From Deinococcus sp. (GTDB taxonomy: Bacteria > Deinococcota > Deinococci > Deinococcales > Deinococcaceae), in assembly GCA_025351205.1 (NCBI GenBank), contig JANXWI010000308.1, forward strand, positions 1 to 6,607: DNA of 6,607 nucleotides, given 5' to 3'. A model generated the notes under the pieces. The model searched no databases, was not told where the DNA came from, and saw only the letters and a program-made list of their open reading frames with translations. Below are positions 1 to 5,259 of this stretch, piece by piece; the stretch's first letter is position 1, and every line of letters begins with the position of its first letter. A program made the position numbers and the translations under genes.

Positions 1-145
1 CGACACCAACGGCAGCGCCAACGACCTCGACGGGGTGGGCGACGTGCATTACGGCAACGTCACCTTCACCATCCCGGCGGGCCAGTGGAACGCGGCGGCG
101 GGCCAGTACAGCGGCGAGCTGAAGCTGTTCATCAGCTACCAGTAA
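1..145 (+). CDS. C-terminal end of a secreted pilin-like (spore coat U / Csu-type) protein, partial
   Basis: An open frame enters from the left edge (first full codon at position 2) and stops at TAA 143-145, giving 47 residues ending GQYSGELKLFISYQ. The ending has the pattern Y-G-x-V/I-x3-IPAGQ ... G-x-Y-x-G-x-L-x-L-x-I-x-Y. This resembles the C-terminal beta-strands of spore-coat-U (SCPU) domain proteins, the pilin and adhesin subunits of archaic chaperone-usher pili, which usually end like IPAGQ...GxYxDTVTVTVTY. The usher that begins about 250 bases downstream on the same strand supports this reading. The product would be exported and assembled at the cell surface. Only the tail is visible, so another beta-sandwich surface protein cannot be excluded. 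The length, signal peptide and start codon lie outside the window. Confidence 0.6.
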   Translation, partial: DTNGSANDLDGVGDVHYGNVTFTIPAGQWNAAAGQYSGELKLFISYQ

Positions 146-199
146 ACAGGGTGTGCGGCGGGCCACCCGGATCGGGTTCACCGCCGCCTTGCACAACAC

Positions 200-258
200 A
201 GCCCCTCCCCTCGCCCCCCGTGGGAGAGGGGCGCTGCGTAGCAGCGGGGTGAGGGGGC
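200..258. repeat. C/G-rich palindromic intergenic repeat, copy 1
   Basis: In the gap between the pilin-like gene and the usher is a nested inverted repeat. An outer stem pairs 208-217 (CCCTCGCCCC) with 246-255 (GGGGTGAGGG) with one G-T pair. Inside it, CGCTGC pairs with GCAGCG around a three-base loop (232-246, in part competing with the outer stem), and GCCCCT...CCC pairs imperfectly with 222-232. The CCCTC/GAGGG composition matches two further copies at 3231-3287 and 6491-6592, so it is probably one member of a dispersed REP-like intergenic family. A role in transcript processing or attenuation between pilin and usher is possible but unproven. Confidence 0.55.
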
Positions 259-387
259 GTCCCCGGTTCCGTTTTCCGACGCCCCGCACCACTGGCAGAC
301 CAACACCAGACCCCCTAAATCCAGACCGATCTTTCCATGTCTCCTGCGTCGTCCCCCTCCCCCTTTGGCACCCACTTCAACCATTTC

Positions 388-394
388 AGAAGGA
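388..394 (+). promoter_or_regulatory. Ribosome binding site deciding the usher start
   Basis: AGAAGGA ends four bases before the ATG at 399 and is a good Shine-Dalgarno match. The reading frame stays open upstream to 153, but the added 82 residues are arginine/proline-rich, run through the palindromic repeat, and would bury the signal peptide. The site therefore favours 399 as the start. Confidence 0.75.
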
Positions 395-398
395 ATCC

Positions 399-3140
399 AT
401 GACCCGCCAACCGCGCGCGCCCACCACTGCTTCTCGTTCTGCAACTGTTCTGGGCCGTTCCTGCGCGCTGCTGCTGGGGCTGCTCAGCCTGGGCGGCGGC
501 CTGCTGCCGGACGCGCGGGCACAGCAGACGGCGGCCACGTCTGCGCCGGGTTCAGCGGCGTGCAGCGCGCCCGACCTGCTGCTTCAGGTGACGGTGGGCG
601 GGCAGACGCGCGGCGATTTTCTGGTCAGGGTCACGCCGGGTGGCCTGCTGCTCGAAGGCGGGGCGCTCCAGGCCGCCGAATCCAAGTACGGCCTCAGCAC
701 CCTGAGCTGCGACGGTCTGAACTACGTGCTGCTCGACCCGGCGCTGAAGCCGAACTACGACCCGCTGGCCCAGACGCTCTCGCTCACGCCGGTTCTGGAC
801 CTGCTGCCCGGCAACACCCTCGACTTCCGGGGCGTCCAGGCCGTGACGCCCGCGCCCACCCAGCCCGCCTACGGCGCGGACGCGGGCCTGCGGGCGAGCG
901 TCACCACCGGCGGCGGCCTGAGCGCCCAGACCTACCTGGGCGGGGCGTATTTCGGTGGGGCGCTCTCGGCCTACGTGGGCCTCAGCGCCAGCCTGAGCAG
1001 CACCCCGGTAGCGGGCAGTCCGGGTGTGGGCAGTCCGGGTGCGGGCGCCGAGCGCGTCACCACGGGCGGCTTCGGGGTGCGGGCCATCGCCCACTACGAC
1101 CTGAACACCGACTGGGGCGTGTCGGCGGCCTACCGTGTAGACGGCGAGAGCGTGGGTGGCCTGGGCTACGGCGTGGGAAGCTTCAGCGGCCTGACCGTCA
1201 ACACGCGCGGCGGCCTGCAACGCGAGCTGGCACGGGTCGAACTCGACCTGCCGCTGGAGGCCAACGTGGTGGTGCGGGTGGGCGAGCGCACCCTGCGCAG
1301 TTTCCGGGCGGCCCCCGGCAGGCTGGTGATTCTCAACATTCCGCTCGAAAACATCGTGGGCACCGTGGAAGTGAACGTGACCGACAGCAACGGCACGCGC
1401 AGCTTTTCGTCGCCGTACAGCTTCGGCGGCGGCAGCCTGCGGCCCGGCGGCTACCTGGCGACGGTGCGCGGCGGCTACCTGGGCGACCCCTTCGGCGGCT
1501 CGGCGCAGCGCACCCTGGACGCCAGCGGGCGGCTGGGCCTGAGCGACAACTGGTCGGTGCAGGCCAACGCCCGGCTTCTCGAGAGCAGCTACGGAGCGGG
1601 CGTGCAGGCGCGGCACACCTCCGACATCGACAGCCTGGGCTTCGGCGTGAGCGCCAGCGGGTCGTTCGCGCAGGCGGTCCAGACCGGCAATGCGGCGGGG
1701 GGAGTGGCAGCCGGCCAGACCACTCCCGACGTGCGCGTCAACGCCGATTACGCCCGTCAGATCGGCACCCTCGGCCTGAGTGCCAGCCTCAACGTGCCGA
1801 TTTTCAACGTCGGAGCCAGCCAGATTGGCCTGGGCCTGGGCTACCAGAGCGGGCGCTGGGCGGGCAGTCTGAGCGGCGGTTACGACCTGGGCGGCCAGCA
1901 GCTCAACGCGTCCGTCGGGGCCGGGTACACCTTCGACGACGGGCGGCAGCTGACCGGCACGCTCAGCGCCGGTTACAGCTTCTTGCAGAAGGCCTGGAAC
2001 GTCGGGGCCAACGCGGGTTACGCCCTGAGCAGCACCCAGCAGCTGAACGCCTTCGTGAATACCAGCAGCGGGGTGGGCGGCGCGGCGGGCCGGGTGTCGG
2101 CGGGCCTCGGGCTGCGCTACACCCCGAACGACCAGCTGTCTGTCGAGGCCGGGGCCAGCGTGGCGACGGGCGTTCCGGCGGCCAGTGTTCAGGGGGCCAC
2201 GCCCACCGACCCGGCGGCCACCACCACCCGCTACGGCGGCACCCTCGCGGCCAGCTACGTCATCGCGCCGGGGCAGACGGTGCGGGCCTCCACCGACTTC
2301 GCCAGCCTGAACGCCAGCTACGAAGACAGCCGCACGCTGTACACCAGCGCCAACGCCACGCTGTCGCGCACGGGCAGCGGGCTGGCCGGATCGCTCAGTG
2401 GCGAGGTGCGCGGGGCCGTGACCTTCCTTCCTGGCCGCGCGGTGCTGGGCCAGAAGCTCGGTCAGCGGGCGGTGGTCGTGAGGACCAACACGCCCGGTAT
2501 TCCGCTGCTGCTCAACGGCGCGCGGGTGGCCGTCACCGACGCCAGCGGCGAGGCGCTGCTGACCGGGCTGCCGGAAGGCAGCATCTCGCAGGTGGCCGTG
2601 GACCTCGACGCCCTGCCCTTCAACATCACTGCCCGCGACGCCACTGCCGACATCTCGCTGGCCCAGAGCGGCGTGTACATTCTCGACTGGACGCGCAACT
2701 TCGACGTGTCGCGCTGGGTGCAGCTGTTCTACTCGGCCAAAGAGTTCAGCGTGTACGGGGTGTTCCTGCTCAGCGGCCAGAAGTACACCCTCGACGACCA
2801 GGGCTTCGTGCTGATCCCCGACACCGGCAAGGCGGTGCGCGGCACCTTGCAGTCCGACGACGGCACACGCCAGTGCGAGCTGGACATTCCGGCCACCGGA
2901 GACAGAGCAATCTGCCCGCCGCAGCCGCTCCAGAACAACGTGGGCCAGCAGACCGGGTCTGTCCAGCCGCCAGTAGTACAGCCGCCTGTATCCCAGGCCC
3001 CGGCACCCACCGACGCCCAGATGGCGGCCCAGATCGCGGCGGGCGGGCCTGAACTGCTGATCAAGCCCCCGCCCATTAACCAGTCGCCCGCCAGCCAGCT
3101 GCCCACAGACGCCGTTCAGCCCGCGTCGGGTCAGCCCTGA
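399..3140 (+). CDS. Outer-membrane usher of an archaic (Csu/sigma-type) chaperone-usher pilus system
   Basis: This 913-residue protein would form the outer-membrane pore that takes chaperone-pilin complexes and threads the growing pilus to the surface. Visible in order: a signal peptide (residues 1-41, hydrophobic core ALLLGLLSLGG, likely cleavage after ARA); an N-terminal domain about 55-140 with the usher pattern LLLQVTVGGQTRGDFLV and a Cys pair (55, 104); the start of a glycine-rich, alternating-residue beta-barrel at about 155-280; a plug-like insert 283-342 (LDLPLEANVVVRVGERTLRS, then PGRLVILNIPL); the rest of the barrel, about 345-690; and C-terminal domains about 698-839 with the usher hallmarks NGARVAVTDASGEALLTGLP, YGVFLLSGQKYTLDDQGFVLIP and a terminal Cys pair (826, 839). 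Residues 840-913 are a proline/glutamine-rich tail that typical ushers lack; most ushers are nearer 800 residues. A Shine-Dalgarno site sets the start. The pilin-like gene upstream fits one locus. Assignment rests on motif recall without a database search; family fairly sure, subclass less so. Confidence 0.8.
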   Translation: MTRQPRAPTTASRSATVLGRSCALLLGLLSLGGGLLPDARAQQTAATSAPGSAACSAPDLLLQVTVGGQTRGDFLVRVTPGGLLLEGGALQAAESKYGLSTLSCDGLNYVLLDPALKPNYDPLAQTLSLTPVLDLLPGNTLDFRGVQAVTPAPTQPAYGADAGLRASVTTGGGLSAQTYLGGAYFGGALSAYVGLSASLSSTPVAGSPGVGSPGAGAERVTTGGFGVRAIAHYDLNTDWGVSAAYRVDGESVGGLGYGVGSFSGLTVNTRGGLQRELARVELDLPLEANVVVRVGERTLRSFRAAPGRLVILNIPLENIVGTVEVNVTDSNGTRSFSSPYSFGGGSLRPGGYLATVRGGYLGDPFGGSAQRTLDASGRLGLSDNWSVQANARLLESSYGAGVQARHTSDIDSLGFGVSASGSFAQAVQTGNAAGGVAAGQTTPDVRVNADYARQIGTLGLSASLNVPIFNVGASQIGLGLGYQSGRWAGSLSGGYDLGGQQLNASVGAGYTFDDGRQLTGTLSAGYSFLQKAWNVGANAGYALSSTQQLNAFVNTSSGVGGAAGRVSAGLGLRYTPNDQLSVEAGASVATGVPAASVQGATPTDPAATTTRYGGTLAASYVIAPGQTVRASTDFASLNASYEDSRTLYTSANATLSRTGSGLAGSLSGEVRGAVTFLPGRAVLGQKLGQRAVVVRTNTPGIPLLLNGARVAVTDASGEALLTGLPEGSISQVAVDLDALPFNITARDATADISLAQSGVYILDWTRNFDVSRWVQLFYSAKEFSVYGVFLLSGQKYTLDDQGFVLIPDTGKAVRGTLQSDDGTRQCELDIPATGDRAICPPQPLQNNVGQQTGSVQPPVVQPPVSQAPAPTDAQMAAQIAAGGPELLIKPPPINQSPASQLPTDAVQPASGQP
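1013..1042 (+). repeat. 15-base tandem duplication inside the usher gene
   Basis: Two tandem 15-base copies (1013-1027 and 1028-1042, differing at the last base) encode GSPGV-GSPGA near residues 206-215. They fall between predicted barrel strands, so they probably lengthen a surface or periplasmic loop without breaking the frame. This is the kind of short in-frame duplication that slippage produces. Confidence 0.7.
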
Positions 3141-3230
3141 GCGGAGGGCGTGGCGCCGAATCTGATCGCTGCACCGTCGTATGAGACAGATGGGGCCAGT
3201 GGTTTAACAGTAACGGGATGCCCAGTCTGC

Positions 3231-3287
3231 TCACCCCCTCTCTTCGAGCTGTACCAGTCCCAACCTCCCCCCTCAAGGGGGAGGGGC
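3231..3287. repeat. C/G-rich palindromic intergenic repeat, copy 2
   Basis: The segment carries CACCCCCTCTC, then a 14-base block (3248-3261, GCTGTACCAGTCCC), then a hairpin with a perfect 8-base stem (CCTCCCCC 3264-3271 with GGGGGAGG 3277-3284, loop CTCAA). The 14-base block recurs exactly, in reverse orientation, at 6509-6522, and the flanking CTCAAGGG(G/T)GAGGG is also shared, so the two are copies of one dispersed repeat. It lies about 90 bases after the usher stop and could fold in that transcript, but no T-run follows the hairpin, so it is not a classical intrinsic terminator. Confidence 0.7.
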
Positions 3288-3347
3288 AAAAACGTCGTAT
3301 TGATCGACATCGAATCTCTACATTCTAAAACTATTCAGACTATTGTT

Positions 3348-3361
3348 TAGAGCATTTGTCA
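3348..3361 (+). repeat. Left terminal inverted repeat (14 bases) of the 515-base element
   Basis: TAGAGCATTTGTCA at 3348-3361 is the exact reverse complement of 3849-3862. It is immediately followed by a hairpin (3358-3382) that shares its last four bases. No clear target-site duplication flanks the pair. Confidence 0.75.
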
Positions 3362-3382
3362 AAAAGGCTTTCTCTTTTTGAC
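3358..3382. other. Perfect hairpin overlapping the left terminal repeat
   Basis: GTCAAAAAG (3358-3366) pairs with CTTTTTGAC (3374-3382) around a seven-base loop. The A/T-rich stem is symmetrical, so it could fold on either strand. It could serve as a weak terminator-like structure or a subterminal protein-binding site of the element. Confidence 0.55.
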
Positions 3383-3407
3383 CGACTGGAGCGGGCAGGC
3401 GTGCCCA

Positions 3408-3625
3408 GCGGTCAAGCGTGGTCAACCGCGCTGCTGTGACCAAGAAGGCGCGTCCGTTCTGCCCAAGTGGCGAAGCGTCCACATGGGCGCTGTTCTCGCC
3501 AAGAAGAAGCGGGCAAGCATGGTCAACCGCGCTGTTCTGCCCAAGAAGCGGGCAAGCGTGGTCAACCGCGCTGTTCTGCCCAAGAAGCGGGCAAGCGTGC
3601 TCAAGCGCGCTGTTCTGCCCAAGAC
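3408..3625 (+). repeat. Array of 39-base direct repeats (minisatellite)
   Basis: Three adjacent near-identical units lie at 3509-3547, 3548-3586 and 3587-3625, starting GCGGGCAAGC and ending GCCCAAGAA or, in the last, GCCCAAGAC. Before them are a diverged 39-base unit (3408-3446, starting GCGGTCAAGC), a 20-base fragment (3447-3466) and a 42-base diverged unit (3467-3508) with an extra GAA. The central units are the most alike, which suggests recent expansion by slippage or recombination. GCCC at the end of one unit and GGGC at the start of the next could form a small hairpin at each junction. Confidence 0.85.
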
Positions 3626-3654
3626 AGGAGTGAACTTAGTGGAGCATTGGGCAT

Positions 3655-3806
3655 GCGGTCAAGCGTGGTCAGCGTCCAAGCGCCTGCGGGGGAGGAGTGG
3701 CGTGGTCATCCGCGTTCTTGGTCAGGACAGCGCCCAGCAGGCGCTTGACCGCTCCGTTTACGACGACAGCTGTTCTGCATAAGACACCGCGCTGTTCACG
3801 CCAAGA
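3655..3806. repeat. Decayed and inverted 39-base repeat units
   Basis: Right of the main array, 3655-3671 repeats 17 bases of the first unit (3408-3424) exactly. Positions 3700-3724 and 3785-3805 resemble other parts of the unit. Positions 3715-3752 form an inverted, diverged unit: 3742-3752 is the exact reverse complement of 3408-3418, and 3715-3724 of 3437-3446. This part of the element could therefore fold back on the forward array. Confidence 0.6.
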
Positions 3807-3848
3807 GGATGGAGCTGACAAAAGGCAGTTGTTTTGGCAGCGGAATGA

Positions 3849-3862
3849 TGACAAATGCTCTA
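3849..3862 (-). repeat. Right terminal inverted repeat (14 bases) of the 515-base element
   Basis: TGACAAATGCTCTA is the exact reverse complement of the left repeat at 3348-3361. It lies 17 bases from the stop codon of the minus-strand flavoprotein gene, so transcripts of that gene would run straight into it. Confidence 0.75.
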
Positions 3863-3879
3863 GGCAGTGTGGATAGTAT

Positions 3880-5091
3880 TTACAGCTCAAGCACCTGCTT
3901 TCCAAGCATGCTCAGTGCAGCGTCGTCGCTCGGCGGGTGGGTCAGGCCGGCTCTGGCGTCGCGGAAATAACGTTCCAGCGGCAGGCCAGCCGTCAGGGCC
4001 GCGCCGCCTGCCGCCCGCAGCGCGAGGTCGGTGACGCTCACGGCGGCGTTGGTACACAGCAGCTTGGCGGCGGCGAGGCGGGGCAATAGCTCTGGTCGCG
4101 CTTCCGGCTCGGCCCACGCCTGCGTGACGTTGACGAGCAGGGCGCGGGCACTCAGCAGCTCCAGGTTCATCTGCCCCGCCGCCTGCTGCACCTTGGGCAG
4201 GGTGGCAATCGGCTCTCCCAGCGCGGTGGGAACACGTTTGTTCGCGTACTGCACGAAGGCGTCCAGCGCCGCCTGCCCCACGCCCAGGTAGGTGGCCGCC
4301 ACCGCCGTCCAGAACCAGCCGCCGCTGCTGGCCAGAGCCACGGGAGAAAGTGGTGCAGACGGCGGCAGGGCGTGGCTGCCCGGCACGAACACGTCCGTGA
4401 ACTGCACGTCGTCCGAGCCGCTGCCGCGCAGGCCCAGGCTGCCCTTCCAGGTGGACAGAACCTCCACGCCGGGCGTTCCTGCCGGGATCACGAAGCGCCA
4501 CACCTGCTGGCCGTCCACCGCCGCCGTGACCACCAGGAAATCCAGCGCCCGCGAGCCGGTAGACCAGGTTTTCAGCCCCGTGACCAGCCAGCCGCCGTCC
4601 ACCCTGACCGCCCGCGTGGACGGCAGCCCGCCGCGTGAAGGGCTGCCCAGATCCAGTTCGCTCGCCAGCGAGTTGCTGAGCGCCCCGCGCGTCACGGCGG
4701 CGTGGGCCAGCTCGGCATACACGGCGTCCGGCCAGCTTCCGGCTTCGCCCACGCTGCCCAGCAGGTGTGCGTTCATGGCGGCCACCAGCGCCAGCGAGGC
4801 GTCGGCCTGACCCAATCTCTCCTGCGCTGCGGCGAACTCGTGCAGGCTGGCCCCGAAGCCGCCCAGCCGGGTTGGAACCGTGAGGGCCGCGTAGCCGCTG
4901 GCCTTGATGGCATGCACGCCCAAGTCTGAAAGCTGCTCGGTGCGGTCTGCCTGCGCCGCTTCCTGCCTGAACACGTCGGCCAGCGGTTCGGTGATCTGAT
5001 GGATCTGCTCCAGTCGGCTTGACTCGGACTGGGTCAGCTCCGGGCGGACCGGCGGGGCAGAGGCGGTCACGGGCGGCAGGTTCATGTCCAT
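3880..5091 (-). CDS. Acyl-CoA dehydrogenase-fold flavoprotein (possibly a DszC/SfnB-like monooxygenase relative)
   Basis: This is a 403-residue cytoplasmic protein of the usual length for the acyl-CoA dehydrogenase superfamily, expected to bind flavin (FAD or FMN) and act on a small acyl or aromatic substrate. Visible marks: a helical N-terminal part with the VPTRLGGFGAS turn (72-82); GLKTWSTGSRALDFLVV in the middle beta-domain (172-188), the flavin-contact region; STWKGSLGLRGSGSDDVQFTDVFVP (213-237), close to the family's W-x3-LG-x-RGS-x-S-x-DV-x-F-x-DV-x-VP signature; and a C-terminal helical bundle with RYFRDARAGLTHPPSDDAALSMLGK (374-398). The usual YEG(T)xE-type ending that supplies the catalytic glutamate of true acyl-CoA dehydrogenases is absent, and a His-Pro-Pro sits there instead. 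That fits flavin-dependent monooxygenase or desulfurisation-type subfamilies better than beta-oxidation. Substrate unknown. The start may be the second ATG (5083-5085). No operon partner is visible. Confidence 0.8.
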   Translation of the reverse strand: MDMNLPPVTASAPPVRPELTQSESSRLEQIHQITEPLADVFRQEAAQADRTEQLSDLGVHAIKASGYAALTVPTRLGGFGASLHEFAAAQERLGQADASLALVAAMNAHLLGSVGEAGSWPDAVYAELAHAAVTRGALSNSLASELDLGSPSRGGLPSTRAVRVDGGWLVTGLKTWSTGSRALDFLVVTAAVDGQQVWRFVIPAGTPGVEVLSTWKGSLGLRGSGSDDVQFTDVFVPGSHALPPSAPLSPVALASSGGWFWTAVAATYLGVGQAALDAFVQYANKRVPTALGEPIATLPKVQQAAGQMNLELLSARALLVNVTQAWAEPEARPELLPRLAAAKLLCTNAAVSVTDLALRAAGGAALTAGLPLERYFRDARAGLTHPPSDDAALSMLGKQVLEL

Positions 5092-5092
5092 C

Positions 5093-5098
5093 AGTCTA
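5093..5098 (-). promoter_or_regulatory. Candidate -10 hexamer for the flavoprotein gene (leaderless transcript)
   Basis: On the minus strand TAGACT (TAnnnT type) lies seven bases before the in-frame second ATG (5083-5085). That spacing would start the mRNA at this ATG and give a leaderless message beginning at residue 3 (MNLPP). No Shine-Dalgarno site precedes either ATG. No convincing -35 is seen. Confidence 0.35.
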
Positions 5099-5190
5099 GT
5101 GAAGCTGTGGGGGCCGGGCAGTATGGTTCGTGACGGTGTGTTCTCAGATGTTCGGGGGTCCAGAAAACAGGGCCAGCCGCCCCCATCCGC

Positions 5191-5202
5191 TACACTTCTG
5201 CC
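5191..5202 (+). promoter_or_regulatory. Candidate -10 hexamer upstream of potA
   Basis: TACACT (5191-5196, TAnnnT type) is followed by six bases and then an ATG at 5203, the spacing expected if transcription starts at that ATG. The -35 position shows no good match. The region 5092-5202 is the shared divergent control region with the flavoprotein gene. Confidence 0.4.
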
Positions 5203-5259
5203 ATGACGACTGCCGCATGCCCCGACACCCCAAAGCCAGCCTGGAGGACACGCCCATAA
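5203..5259 (+). other. 18-codon leaderless-type upstream ORF overlapping the potA start
   Basis: An ATG sits exactly where the TACACT hexamer predicts the transcript would begin. It opens an 18-residue frame (MTTAACPDTPKPAWRTRP) ending at TAA 5257-5259. The frame is out of phase with potA and overlaps its first 14 codons. It may be a regulatory leader peptide. Alternatively, it marks the original potA start, later separated from the main frame by a small insertion, deletion or sequencing error. Both readings are inference. Confidence 0.25.

Larger units (their letters stand above)
3348..3862. mobile_element. MITE- or foldback-like non-coding element with terminal inverted repeats and internal 39-base repeats
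   Basis: A 515-base segment is bounded by perfect 14-base inverted repeats and contains forward and inverted copies of one 39-base unit. Each end also has a hairpin just inside the terminal repeat: a 9-base perfect stem at 3358-3382, and a 9-base stem with one mismatch at 3815-3840. No transposase is encoded. The architecture suggests a non-autonomous mobile or foldback element. A structured intergenic repeat with no mobility is the main alternative, because no target duplication is obvious. Confidence 0.45.
3141..3879. other. 739-base gene-free region between usher and flavoprotein genes
   Basis: No convincing gene is seen. Several short open frames exist on both strands, but they lack ribosome binding sites, start at weak codons and overlap one another. 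In the repeat array four frames are open together because the 39-base unit is a multiple of three and carries no stop in those frames. The region holds, left to right, a C/G-rich palindrome (3231-3287), an AT-rich stretch (about 3295-3380) and an inverted-repeat-bounded element (3348-3862). The AT-rich stretch contrasts sharply with the flanking coding sequence. Confidence 0.7.

Noticed and set aside
153..398. Upstream extension of the usher reading frame
   Set aside because: The frame is open, but it is arginine/proline-rich, crosses the palindromic repeat, and would hide the signal peptide. A good Shine-Dalgarno site marks 399.
365..3052. Long second plus-strand frame overlapping the usher
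   Set aside because: The translation is dominated by Arg, Ala, Gly and Pro without domain patterns, which is typical of an alternative frame in GC-rich DNA.
3300..3329. Promoter in the AT-rich stretch (TTGATC with TCTAAA at 18 bases)
   Set aside because: Both hexamers are poor matches and no gene follows on that strand; the AT-richness alone makes chance matches likely.
3150..3350. Small plus-strand open frame after the usher
   Set aside because: It runs through the C/G palindrome and AT-rich stretch, has no Shine-Dalgarno site, and shows no recognisable protein pattern.
3408..3625. CRISPR array
   Set aside because: The units abut with no variable spacers between conserved repeats; the whole 39-base unit is repeated.
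3378..3782. Open frame through the repeat array (TTG start) giving 13-residue repeats like RASVVNRAVLPKK
   Set aside because: There is no ribosome binding site, and four frames, one of them on the minus strand, are open over the same units because 39 is a multiple of three. Openness here is no evidence of coding, although a basic repeat peptide cannot be fully excluded.
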